NCBI GenBank assembly: GCA_963755695.1
Contig: CAVWLB010000009.1
Span: forward strand, 124,001 to 188,000
Source: QHWT01 sp963755695
GTDB taxonomy: Bacteria > Acidobacteriota > Vicinamibacteria > Vicinamibacterales > 2-12-FULL-66-21
DNA: 64,000 nucleotides
Direction of reading: 5' to 3'
In this document: positions 30,448-39,664 of the stretch, in pieces
How the letters are laid out: the number at the start of each line of letters is the position of its first letter
How positions within the stretch are numbered: the first letter of the stretch is position 1
Translations under genes and position numbers: made by a program
Notes under the pieces: model-generated
Databases searched by the model: none
What the model was told of the DNA's origin: nothing
Seen by the model: the letters and a program-made list of their open reading frames with translations, nothing else

Positions 30448-30534
30448 GTTAATGTACCTAATTTCGCTTAACTAGCGTGTTCAAACTGGAATTGTCTCAT
30501 ATAAGGCTTGACAAATAAAGTTAATTTACCTATT
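30448..30534. promoter_or_regulatory. Direct repeats GTTAATKTACCTAWT in a divergent promoter
   Basis: GTTAATGTACCTAAT (30448-30462) and GTTAATTTACCTATT (30520-30534) match at 13 of 15 bases, 72 bp apart. One lies just before the XRE start and the other across the spacer and -10 of the promoter of the ABM-like gene. They are probable operators of the XRE protein. Confidence 0.55.
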
Positions 30535-30536
30535 AT
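30508..30536 (+). promoter_or_regulatory. Consensus promoter of the ABM-like gene
   Basis: -35 TTGACA (30508-30513), 17-bp spacer, -10 TATTAT (30531-30536), in an unusually AT-rich stretch. The expected start is about 95 nt before the gene at 30638. The second operator-like repeat covers the spacer and -10. Confidence 0.7.
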
Positions 30537-30637
30537 GGTTATGTGATTGCGGCTTGACACCTCAATCTCTAGGCTATCTGAACTAATTCAGGTTGTCTGA
30601 TGGCCCAGCTCATCGCTAGGCCCACAAGGACATTCAC

Positions 30638-30958
30638 ATGTTTGCTCGCAGCGTTTCCTTCCATCTCAAACCCGGTCGATCAGCGGAATTCACTCAACTC
30701 TTCGATAAGGACATCATTCCAATGCTTCGGAAGCAGACGGGTTTCGAGGACGAAATCGCGCTCGTTGCTCCGGGCGGATTGGACGCCGTCGCCATCAGTG
30801 TGTGGGATCTGAAAGAGAACGCCGAGAACTATGCCCGCACTGGATATCCCGGTGTCCTCTATGCACTCGCCTTGGTAATCGAGGGCACGCCGAAGGTCCA
30901 GACCTATGACGTCTCGAACTCGACGTTCCATAAGAGCGTCGGTCCCGTGACTGGCTGA
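30638..30958 (+). CDS. ABM-like (antibiotic biosynthesis monooxygenase fold) protein
   Basis: 106 residues: FARSVSFHLKPGRSAEFTQL, DIIPMLRKQTGFEDEIALVA, ISVWDLKENAENYARTGYPG and a C-terminal TFHKSVGPVTG. This is the dimeric ferredoxin-like fold of ABM proteins, many of which bind haem or quinols or have no known substrate. It has a near-consensus promoter and a probable XRE operator, so it is likely the main target of that regulator. Hsp20 follows 92 bp downstream. Confidence 0.65.
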   Translation: MFARSVSFHLKPGRSAEFTQLFDKDIIPMLRKQTGFEDEIALVAPGGLDAVAISVWDLKENAENYARTGYPGVLYALALVIEGTPKVQTYDVSNSTFHKSVGPVTG

Positions 30959-30974
30959 AAAGCCGGCGGTGCAG

Positions 30975-31004
30975 CGTCCCGATCCCGTGCGAGGGGCCGG
31001 GACG
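30975..31004 (+). terminator. Hairpin between the ABM-like gene and hsp20
   Basis: CGTCCCG and CGGGACG pair perfectly around a 16-nt loop, 17 nt after the ABM-like stop. There is no T-run. It could end the first transcript or lie in the hsp20 leader. Confidence 0.35.
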
Positions 31005-31049
31005 AACGTCCGCCGCGAGACCGAGAATTTCAGGTACAGGAGAAACATC

Positions 31050-31496
31050 ATGACTATGGTTCGTTGGGATTCATCGCGCGACATCGCCGCGAATCAGGAG
31101 CGGATGAGCCGCGCGCTCGAGGGGCTCTACAGCCGCTCTCAGGAAGAACTGGCCCCCGGCTCGTGGGTGCCGGCGGTCGACATTTACACCAACGACAAAC
31201 GCGAGTTGGTGCTCAAGGCCGAGCTCTCCGACATACGAGAGGAAGACATCGAACTGACGATTGAAGACAACACCCTCACCCTCCGTGGCGAGCGGAAGTT
31301 CGACACTGAAGTCGCCAAGGAGCAGTTCCATCGCATCGAGCGAAGTTTCGGTTCGTTCGCGCGGACGTTCGCGCTGCCGCCAACAGTCGACGCCGGCAAG
31401 GTCAGCGCCGAGTACAAGGGCGGCCTGCTGACGGTCCTGCTGCCGTTGCGCGAAGAAGCCAAGCCCAAGCAGATCAAAGTCCAGGTCGCGGCGTAA
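31050..31496 (+). CDS. Hsp20 / alpha-crystallin small heat-shock protein
   Basis: 148 residues from the ATG at 31050 (CAGGAG upstream). The alpha-crystallin domain spans about 45-140: PAVDIYTNDKRELVLKAELS, the DNTLTLRGERKF strand, IERSFGSFARTFALPPTVDA and the conserved AEYKGGLLTVLLPL. It is an ATP-independent holdase. The C-terminal KPKQIKVQVAA lacks a clear Ile-x-Ile but is close to the family tail. It is followed by a small membrane protein gene and lies within the Crp-site-rich stress island. Confidence 0.92.
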   Translation: MTMVRWDSSRDIAANQERMSRALEGLYSRSQEELAPGSWVPAVDIYTNDKRELVLKAELSDIREEDIELTIEDNTLTLRGERKFDTEVAKEQFHRIERSFGSFARTFALPPTVDAGKVSAEYKGGLLTVLLPLREEAKPKQIKVQVAA

Positions 31497-31579
31497 GTCT
31501 CCGCCGTGAGGCGGGGTTGGGAAATCCCCGCCTCTTGGCGACGGGTCATCCGCAAACCCGGAGAAGAAAGGTTGCGATC

Positions 31580-31798
31580 GTGTCGACCCTATCCAGCCGC
31601 GCAGCCAAGTGGATTGTCCCGATATGGCTCATCGTCGTAGGGCTGATCGGATTGTTGGGAGTCCCATTGACGTCCGCCATCAGCGTCCTGCTGATCATCG
31701 CGGGGCTCGTGGCTCCGACGATCATGCTCAGCTTCTGGAACCATCTGCCACGCTCGCCGAGTCCCAACATCATGCAAGCCACGTCGCGCATAGACTGA
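31580..31798 (+). CDS. Small two-helix membrane protein
   Basis: 72 residues from a GTG with GAAAGG 9 nt upstream. It has two hydrophobic helices (WIVPIWLIVVGLIGLLGVPL and AISVLLIIAGLVAPTIMLSF) and a short hydrophilic end. Similar short membrane proteins follow small heat-shock genes or stress regulators in other genomes, but I do not recognise this one. It lies 84 bp after hsp20 and is probably co-transcribed. Confidence 0.6.
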   Translation: MSTLSSRAAKWIVPIWLIVVGLIGLLGVPLTSAISVLLIIAGLVAPTIMLSFWNHLPRSPSPNIMQATSRID

Positions 31799-32178
31799 TG
31801 TCACCCTTGGGAGCCGCAGCTCGCGGCCGATCTCGGCTCGTCACCGATGCGCGACTCCTGCCATCGACCCCACAGCCACTGCACACGTCGCACCGCGTCA
31901 TCGACGTGAGGAGATTCGGCGTGTTGCAGAATGCGCTGCAGCACTGACACGGGTCAGGAGCGACCATCATAATGATGGTACGCGCAGCGTTCGAGGACTG
32001 AACGTGCACATCGCGGCTCCGACGGGCCACGAGCGCTCGGACCCAGCCAGGGTTGACTCGATCGGCGGGGCGAGTGGCAGGCATTGGAACACGGCGAGAT
32101 GCTTACAGGTGCTCGCGCGTTCCTGGCAGTAGGCGGCCGGTCGAGACTCGCGTGCTGGGACGCGTTGTGCTTCCGAGC
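31799..32178. other. Non-coding interval with a perfect palindrome
   Basis: No supported gene. ACCATCATAATGATGGT at 31963-31979 is a perfect 8+1+8 palindrome. It lies between the convergent membrane-protein gene and the response regulator, where a bidirectional terminator would fit, although its AT content favours a protein-binding site. Confidence 0.4.
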
Positions 32179-32583
32179 CTACGCGCGACTTGGGCACAGG
32201 GCTCGACGAACCTCGTCTATCAGTAATTCCGGGGAGCACGGCTTCAAGAGGAATGCCGTTGCGCCTGCCGCGATCGCACGCTGCGATGCCTCCGCATCCG
32301 CCCGACCGGACAGGACGATCACCGGAATCCGCTCGGTACGCGGATGCGTCTGTATGCGCGCCAGTAGCTCGAAACCGTCAATCCCCGGGATGGAGAGATC
32401 GGTAACGATCACGTCTGGCAGCGCTTCCGCTGCCCGAGACAGGCCGTCCGCTCCGTTATCGGCGTGAAGGACTCGGAAACCGGAGTAGGCAAGTGCGCAC
32501 GCGTACATCTCTCGCGTGTCAGCACTGTCGTCCACGATCAGGACTGAAACTGAAAGCGACGCTGGGGTGCTAGGATGCGCCAC
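32179..32583 (-). CDS. Single-domain response regulator
   Basis: 134 residues from the GTG at 32583 (AGGAGG upstream). It is a complete receiver domain: VLIVDDSADTREMYACALAY at the N-terminus, the phospho-acceptor Asp in DVIVTDLSIPGIDGFELLAR, the Ser/Thr in IPVIVLSGRADAEAS and the Lys in AFLLKPCSPELL. There is no output domain, so it acts through protein contact. No kinase gene is nearby. Confidence 0.88.
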   Translation of the reverse strand: MAHPSTPASLSVSVLIVDDSADTREMYACALAYSGFRVLHADNGADGLSRAAEALPDVIVTDLSIPGIDGFELLARIQTHPRTERIPVIVLSGRADAEASQRAIAAGATAFLLKPCSPELLIDEVRRALCPSRA

Positions 32584-32677
32584 GCTGAACCCCTCCTGAA
32601 CCTCGCCAAACAGCCACACGGCCTGAGCCGCCTCCAGTCGTTCGTAGCCGCCCAGAATTGCGGCGTCTTGCCACCCA

Positions 32678-32872
32678 TTATCTCTCCTGCCGGAAGTGGT
32701 TCGGATCCGCGTTGCACACCCACCCTTTGTGTTCCATTGCCGGATCCGGTAGATCCATGGGACGGCGCGCCACAGCGATCTCCGCGTAGTTGTCGCTCCG
32801 TCGGCCGAACTGCATCGTGCCGGGGCAGTCGGCAATCGTGCACGGTTTGGTATCACCTCGAGAGGCGGTCAT
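32678..32872 (-). CDS. Small zinc-ribbon protein
   Basis: 64 residues: KPCTIADCPGTMQFGRRSDN, then a linker and HKGWVCNADPNHFRQER. The Cys-x4-Cys and Cys-x5-His pairs resemble a short zinc ribbon. It starts 77 bp downstream of a perfect Crp/Fnr palindrome (32950-32965), which makes it a likely target. Function unknown. Confidence 0.55.
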   Translation of the reverse strand: MTASRGDTKPCTIADCPGTMQFGRRSDNYAEIAVARRPMDLPDPAMEHKGWVCNADPNHFRQER

Positions 32873-33403
32873 GTCGAATCCTTCCAGGCCGAAGGCGATC
32901 GCAGCCTGCTGATGTTTCTAGCAGTCTGACAGGTATCGCCATCGCCGTCTGTGCACCTTTGCACAGGCGCCCCACCGATCGAAGAGACTGTAGCAGATGA
33001 GGGCCCGCCTCGATGGCGAGACCCGCCCGGGCGATGGCGTGTGACTGTGCCGGGCTGCGCAGCGTCGCAGGTCCTGCGGACAAGCGCGTTTACACGCGAC
33101 CGATGCGTGGGTACCAGTCCCGTGCACAGCCGCTGATGTCCTCCGTCGAATCGAGCAAGGGGGTTGAGAGTGTGAGGAACTTGTATCCTCCCTTGCGTCC
33201 CCACTTCAACCCCTGCCGCATCGAACCGACGCGGAGGCCCAGGGGGCGTCGCCACGAACAGGCCAACGTTTGCACTCTCCTGAGCGGAGCCCTTCGTGAT
33301 TTGCAACACTCTGGCGTTCGTGCCACTCTGAACAAAGCAGTGTCACATTCGGCGATGAAGTTTGCACAGTAGGGGGCCTGGTCCGCAGGGGCGGCGACGT
33401 GCG
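32873..33403. other. 530-bp non-coding interval between zinc-ribbon gene and crp-like gene
   Basis: It contains the perfect palindrome at 32950-32965 and, just before the second crp-like gene, a single half-site TTTGCACA (33361-33368 region). No supported gene. Confidence 0.45.
32950..32965. promoter_or_regulatory. Perfect Crp/Fnr-type palindrome
   Basis: TGTGCACCTTTGCACA: TGTGCA-N4-TGCACA without mismatch, the second perfect copy in the window. It is oriented to serve the zinc-ribbon gene on the minus strand. Confidence 0.68.
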
Positions 33404-34061
33404 ATGAGCAAATCCAAGAACGCACCGACGCTCAAACCCGCCGACGAACTCGACTGGACGGGCGTGAGTCTACAGCGCATCGAGTACGAACCCGCCGCGA
33501 AGATCTTTGCGCAGGGCGATCCAGCAACGAGCGTCATGTATGTCGAGAAAGGTGTCGTAAGCCTCTCGGTCTTGTCGCACGCGGGAAAGGAGGCGGTGGT
33601 CGCCCTGCTCGGTGCCGGCCATTTTTTCGGCGAGGGCTGCCTTGCCGGGCAGTCGTACCGGATGGCCACTGCGAGCGCCATGGCGCCCTCCACGATCCTG
33701 GCTGTCGAGAAGCCGGAAATGGTGCGCCAGCTCCACGCCTCGCCCGGATTCGCGGATCGTTTCCTGACCCACATGCTGACAAGGAATATCCGAATCGAAG
33801 AAGATCTCAATCGACCAGCTCTTCAACTCCACCGAGAAGCGGCTCGCCCGTACGCTCGTGCTGTTAGCGCGGTACGGTGAACCCGAGGCGTCTCATCGCG
33901 CTCTTCCGAAAGTGTCTCAAGAGGTCCTGGCCGAGATGGTCGGCACCACGCGGTCGCGGGTCAACTTCTTCATGAACAAGTTTCGGAAGCTCGGGTTCAT
34001 CGACTACAACGGCGCCTTGAAAGTGAACAACTCACTCCTGGGTGTTGTGTTGCGGGACTGA
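33404..34061 (+). CDS. Crp/Fnr-family regulator, paralogue 2
   Basis: About 218 residues from the ATG at 33404 with one +1 break near 33810. The beta-roll (FAQGDPATSVMYVEKGVVSL and HFFGEGCLAGQSYRMATASA) and the winged helix (MVGTTRSRVNFFMNKFRKLG) closely parallel the paralogue at 25.5 kb; the recognition helix differs by about one residue. The two should read the same DNA site. Only a TGCACA half-site stands before this gene. The break looks like a single surplus A in an AAT run. Confidence 0.87.
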
Positions 34062-34100
34062 CGTACGGCGACGTGCCACCGTGCGATGTCGGCGCCGCCG

Positions 34101-34449
34101 TCATGGAAGTACGGCGCGTGTTGCCACAGCGGGCCCGGAGGCGTGGCCTATGCGATCCCGCCGATTTACGGCTCGGCAGATCGAGGTGAGGAACGGGTCT
34201 CGATCGATGCCGTCGATTTGCGCCGTCGGGTACACCTGTCGGATGGCTCTGCCCACATCCCCGGGGCCACAGCAGAGATCCAGCGCGCGAATGGCCTCGA
34301 AGCGCGGAAAAGGAATCGCCGACGCGATCAGCGCGAGGTCTTTGGTCTTCGAGGCGCCTTGCTCGGCCCGCCACAACTCCAGTAGTTTCGTCGATGTGGT
34401 CATGAATTCGCGCGTCGATCTCGGCCTGGCTGATGGGCGGGGACTGCAC
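34101..34449 (-). pseudogene. SAM-dependent methyltransferase, N-terminal fragment
   Basis: From a GTG at 34449 with AAGGAG: SQAEIDARIHDHIDETT, then after a break KLLELWRAEQGASKTKDLAL and the SAM motif ALDLCCGPGDVGRAIRQVYP, IDGIDRDPFLTSICRAVNRR. Homology stops there, about 110 residues in; the rest of the catalytic domain is missing and the crp-like gene lies beyond. A truncated gene. Confidence 0.6.
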
Positions 34450-34532
34450 CTGGTCTGGCTCCTTCTTTCGACAGGATCTGTAGCCAGGGCGAGCGACGTC
34501 CGTATTGTATTTTTTTGACCGCTCAGAACCGT

Positions 34533-35437
34533 TCAATTCAGAAACGACACGTGGCGCAGGAATGCATCGGGTGTAATCCCGGCGAATTCCCGGAAATCCT
34601 TGATTAGATGCGCCTGGTCGAAGTATCCGCAGTCGGCCGCCAGGCCGGCCCACTGAATCGCACCCACGGCTGGATCTTCAGGTTGCCTGGTCTCGATATA
34701 CGGTTTGCTCGCAGGCTCCTTGGCCCGCGTCGGGCTTAGCCGGTCGAGCGAGCGCACGGCGCGATTGAAGCGCAACAGCCTCACGATCGTCTTAGGTGGA
34801 AACCCCACACATGTCCGGAACCTCGCAATCAGGGTACGGGGGCTGCAATCCATTTCGGTGGCGAGTGAAGCGAGCGCGATGCGGCCGTCTGTGGCCACCA
34901 GCCTGCGCCAGGCTAGGCCGATGGAAGCTGGTATCTCTGCGTCAGCCACGCGCTCAGCGATCAGCGATTCCATCGCGGCAAACCGCTCGGTCCAACTTCC
35001 TGCGACGCCGATGCGACTCATGAGAACGCGCGCAAGGGCTGGATCGATCAGTTCGAGATCGACCACCTCGTTTGCGATCAAGTGCATCGGGAGTCCGAGG
35101 AAAAGATGCGCGCCCATGGGCGTGAATCGCACAACCATGAAGTGTCGCTCTCCTACCGCCTTGGTGAGTTGATGTCTGTCATGCGGGCCGACGACCCAGA
35201 CGCCGTCGCGCAGGGTCCAATTCTCAGGCCCCACGGCATCCAAGCGCCGATGCGGCGCACCGAAATTCACAAGAAGGGGGACTTCGGTCGAGGGGAGGTG
35301 CCGTTCCTGAATCGGTATACGCAGGTTGCTCGAACTCGCGAAGTAGCCGTGGACATAGGCGCGAAGGCGGTGATCAGCGGGTCGTTGCGCCGTCTGCCAT
35401 TGGCCCAGTTCGGATCTGTGTGTTCGACGGTTTCCAT
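34533..35437 (-). CDS. AraC-family transcriptional regulator
   Basis: About 301 residues from the ATG at 35437 (GGAGAAA upstream) with one break near 35390. The N-terminal beta-rich sensing domain includes VHGYFASSSNLRIPIQERHL and RFTPMGAHLFLGLPMHLIAN. The C-terminal double HTH has ALASLATEMDCSPRTLIARF, VRLLRFNRAVRSLDRL and GYFDQAHLIKDFREFAGITP. An insertion of about 20 residues (TRAKEPASKPYIETRQPEDP) separates the two HTHs, which is unusual. Target unknown. Confidence 0.82.
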
Positions 35438-35535
35438 GTGCGACGTTTCTCCTCGGCACCAACGTACCGCAGAAATCGCGCGACAATTTAAGCGAAGACA
35501 CACCGACGCACGGCCTCGTACCGACTTCCCGACTC

Positions 35536-37960
35536 CTACTCGGCCTTGAGGGCCTCGTTTGGATCGACGCCAGCGGCCCTTCGCGCAGGCAGGTACGTCG
35601 CACACGCAGCCGCGCCCGCCAGCGCGCACACCACGCTCGCGAGCGTCGCCGGATCGGCTGGCGTGACGCCGAACAGCAGCGCCGAGATCCACCGGCCGGC
35701 CGCAAGCGCGCCGGCCAGTCCAGCGCCCAAGCCAATCAAAGTCAGCGCGGCGCCTTCTCGCACGAACAACCAGACGACGTCGGATGGCGTAGCGCCGATT
35801 GCCAACCGAAGACCGATTTCTCTCCTCCGCTGAGCGACCAGATATGCGAGCACGCCGTAGACGCCGATAGCCGAAAGCGCGACCGCGATGGCGGCAAAGG
35901 TCAGGAGCACGAGCATGGTGAAGCGCCGTTCAGCGAGCGAGGCATCGACGAGCGCTGCGAGCCCCTTGAGATTGGCGAGCGGCAGCAATGGATCGAGTCC
36001 GGCCACGTCATGCCGCAGCGTGGGAATGGAGGCGATGCGATCCGCCGACGTGCGCACAGCGACTGTGAAGGCATCCACCGGGTGCTGCTCGTACGGCAAG
36101 TAAATCTCGGCCGGCGTGTCCTCGTCGAGGCCTCCGTATTTGATGTCACCCACGACGCCGACGATCGTCTTCGGTCCGTTGCGCGCGTCGCGCGCGAGCT
36201 CCGCGCTGACTCGAATCTGCTGTCCGACGGGGTTCTGTCCCGAGAAGAATCGCCGTGCGGCCCGTTCGTTGATGAGGACGACCTCCGGACTCGTCGCCGT
36301 ATCACGCCTGTCGAATGGCCGGCCGTCGCGGATCGGGATCTTCATCATCTGGAAGTATTCAGGGCTGACGATCCGCATGGAGGCGTTCGGCATCGATGCA
36401 GATTCCGGCTCCGGCTGCCCTTCGTGACGAAAGCCGGTTATGGCGTTGAGATCGCTCGTGAACGGAAGGCCCATCGCCACTGCCGCCGACTCAACACCGG
36501 GTTCCGCTTTCAGGCGCGAGAGCAGCGCCGACACGAACGCTCGCGGACTTGCGGGATCTGCATATCTGGCGGCCGGCAACGACAGGCTGAACGTCGTGAC
36601 GCCTTCGGGGTCGAAGCCAGGCTCGACATGCTGGAGCTGAACGTAGCTGCGAATGAGCAAGCCGGCTCCTATCAACAGCATCGCTGCGCCCGCCAACTCC
36701 GAGATGACGAGAACCCGGCGAGCGCCTGTTCCGGTCGCGCCGGCGGCGCCGCGGCTGCCCAACGCGAAAAACCGGTGAGTGGCCCGGCCGGATACCGCCA
36801 GGGCTGGTGTCAGCCCACACGCGATGCTCGTGACGAGTGTCATCGCCAAGCCGAAGGCCATCACGTGCATGTCGACGGACAGATCCGGCAGACGCGGGAT
36901 CGACGCCGGCCCGAGCAGCACCACCGCGCGCACAAGAACGAAGGCGACACCTGCACCGGCGGCTCCGCCGAGCATGCCCAGCACGAGGCTCTCTGTCAGC
37001 AACTGCGCGATCAGCTGGCGCCGGCTCGCGCCGAGGGCAGCCCGCACGGCAACCTCGCGACCACGAGCCTGTCCCCGCGCGAGCAGCAGATTCGCGACGT
37101 TCGCACAGGCGATGAGCAGCACGAGCGCGACGGAGCCGAACAGGGTCGCCAGCGTGGGGCGAATGTCGCGAACAATCCGCTCGTGCAGCGGAGTGGCCAG
37201 CAGCGTCGCATCCTTTTCTGTTTGGGGAAATTCCGTGGCCAGGCGATCGGCCACCGTCTGCAGCGCGGTTGTTGCCTGGCCGGGCGACACGGTGTCCTTC
37301 AAGCGGGCCAATACCTGCACCCACTGTGCGCCGCGTGCCGCGGGCGCGAGGTCACGCGGGCTGAAGATCAGCGGCTGCCAGAACTCCGCAGCCGCCGGAA
37401 ACCTCAGTGCGGCGGGAGCGACGCCGACAATCGTCACGTCATGGCCGTCGAGCGTCGTCGTCGAGTTCACGACGTCCGGACGACCGCCGAATCGACGTCG
37501 CCAGAGGCCGTCGGCCAGCACGACCTGCTTGCCGTCACCCTGAGCGTCGCCTTCCGCGAAGGCGCGACCGAGTGCCATCGGGACGCCCAGCAGTTTGAAG
37601 TAATTCCAGGAGACTCTCGCGCCCTGGAGCCGTTCCGGATCGCCGAGACCAGTCATGTTGACGGTGATCGGCGCCACGGAGGAGGCCCCGGCAAAGGCGT
37701 CGCTCGGGCCGACGTAGTCGCGAACATTCGGTGGAGAGAACCACGGCGAGACGCTGTCCCTGGTGTCCGTAAAAGAGCATCACCAGGCGACTCGGATCAC
37801 GATAGGGCAACGGTCGAAGCAGCACGCCGTTCACGACCGTAAAGACTGCCGTCGTCGTGCCGATGCCGAGCGCCAGGGTCAGAATTGCCACAACGGTGAA
37901 TGCGGGCTGGCGTCGCAGGAGCCGCCACGCATGACGCACGTCCCTAAGCAAGAGGCTCAA
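35536..37960 (-). CDS. Orphan MacB/FtsX-type permease (ADOP family), second copy
   Basis: About 807 residues with one break near 37750. It has the same duplicated plan as the copy at 21-23.5 kb: LLRDVRHAWRLLRRQPAFTV and ILTLALGIGTTTAVFTVVNG, MacB_PCD domain, FtsX core (GSVALVLLIACANVANLLLA and ARGREVAVRAALGASRRQLI), second periplasmic domain with SPEYFQMMKIPIRDGRPFDR, and a final core (IGVYGVLAYLVAQRRREIGL) ending VDPNEALKAE. No ATPase or membrane-fusion gene is adjacent. The gap to the AraC gene is 98 bp on the same strand. Confidence 0.88.
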
Positions 37961-38141
37961 CAGTACCCTCCTCGACGGACGTGCATCTTTCGAGAGGCGA
38001 ACGTCCAGCTATCCGTTTGACGGTCCGTGCCGCCGAGAAAGGTTGACAGGTCGCGGAGGTCAAGGGCAGTCACGCGGTCGCGATTGGCGCGAGCTGAGTT
38101 GAAGATCTTCGACATCCGGTGCGATCAGCAGCTCAACGAAA

Positions 38142-38400
38142 TCGTCGTAAGTGATCGCGGCACATTGGAGGTCTGACACAATTCCGTCGGACGGCCGTTC
38201 TCGGACGCGTCAAACCACTCAATGCAAACGGGATCGAATGAACGGCTCGGAAGTCGACGGCGTGCTGACGCAATCAAAACCCACCAGCGCATTCTCCATC
38301 AGCGATTTCCGGCCGCAACGATGTGCATCGAAGTGTCCCCGTAAATCGCGGTGTGACCGGGGGTTTCAGGCGGCCTCTGACACAGTTCTGACACAATCCG
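38142..38400. repeat. Island junction J1 (diverged)
   Basis: It begins GTAAGTGATCGCGGCACATT, shows AGGTCTGACACAATTCC and ends with CTCTGACACAGTTCTGACACA. The same order of elements occurs at J3 and J4 (GTAAGTGATCG, then AGGTCTTACACARTTCC, then TTACACAGTTTCTACACAGTT). No tRNA half is recognisable. This is the leftmost recognisable junction of the modular island. Confidence 0.6.
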
Positions 38401-38479
38401 GATTGCACCTTCCGCCGACACCGGCGTGCCGACCTGTCTGCGAGAGCAAGTGCCCAAGTATCAGGTGAACCAGCGATTA

Positions 38480-39062
38480 GCTGCGGTCGAGCTCTATGGC
38501 CCCGCCTGAAAGCGGCTTTAGCAGCTGGCCAGTCCCACTCGAACGCCCAGGTCACGTGCCCGAGGGCGTGCTGCGCTCGCAACGTCGGGGTTGGCGGCCA
38601 CGGCTCGCCCTGCCGCCTCGCGAGCGGCCGCGGAGACGCGCCGGGGTCGACGTCACTATTGATCGGGGTCGTGCCCTATGCCATCGCAAGGTTTGCCCAC
38701 GCGAGTGAGTAGGCGGAATCGGCAACCGTCGCCCGCTGAAAGGAGTCGATTGCGGCCTGCATCGCCTCGGGCGTCCCCTGGTTCAAGAAGTGGCGCCTGC
38801 GAAGAAAGAAGTCGTATGCGTCGGCATTCTGCGTGTGCCGCCGCGCGAGCGCCCGCTGGCGTTCGGGAGAAAGACGCGTAGTGACCTGCTCGGCGATGGC
38901 AGAGCTGATCTCCTGCTGCAAATTGAGGATGCTGCTGGCGTTGCTGTCGAAGAAGTCGGTCCAGATTTGTACCTGGTCGCGCACGCGAATCAGCCTGGCG
39001 GTGATCCGCAGATGGCTGCTTTCCGCCCGAAGTGAGCTCTCCACGAGATAGTCGGTCCCGAG
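38480..39062 (-). pseudogene. TPR/adenylate-cyclase-like regulator remnant
   Basis: Decayed frames spell SSLRAESSHLRITARLIRVR, DQVQIWTDFFDSNASSILNL, RLSPERQRALARRHTQNADA and DSFQRATVADSAYSLAWANL. Then, after a gap, AQHALGHVTWAFEWDWPAAK and RRAIELDR. This is the TolB-like plus TPR part of large CadC-like/adenylate-cyclase-like regulators. The N-terminal DNA-binding domain and most TPRs are gone and several frames are needed. Confidence 0.6.
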
Positions 39063-39664
39063 TCAGCGTGAGGGCTCCGACGACAAGGCGCTCGCTCGCG
39101 CGCCGCCCGGCCGCACGCTCGCCGACTTCCGGCTCCGGGACAGCCCCGGAGGCCCGGTTTGGGGCGATCTCATCCCCGGCAGCCAACGTTCCCCCAACGA
39201 CGACCGATGGGGGTCCGGCAGCAGGTGGCAGCGGCGAAGCTGCTGGATCCGGCAGGATCTCGACGGCGGCAATGACGCGATACGGTCGGCACCAACAGCT
39301 TCTATCGCCTGAACGGCGAGGTGTACAGAACCGGCTGCTCCACGGCTACCGGCACGCGCTTCGAGTAGCTCCCCTCGAAACGGAGCTTCATGGGCGGAGG
39401 GCTGAAGACCCAGGCGGATACGCCTGCCTGCAGCCCTCTGCCCTCAAGGGCGTACGGCGACCTGCACACTCCAGCCGGCGGCAGCAGCCAGCCGCGCTGT
39501 CAGCCCTCATCGACACGCTGCACGTGTAGAGCGGCGGCGTGAGACGGCCGTGCACTGGATGCGAGTGCCGGACCCGGTTTGGCGATACCTCTCGGGGGTA
39601 ATGCTGCGCGACGGGATTCGGCGGCCCCGTTGCCTGGCCGATGAAGGCGTGGCCCCGCCGACGT
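39063..39664. other. 600-bp interval without a supported gene
   Basis: It may hold further decayed remains of the TPR protein up to about 39280 (minus-strand VPEPEVGERAAGRRASERLV). The rest shows no recognisable gene, repeat or RNA. Confidence 0.35.
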
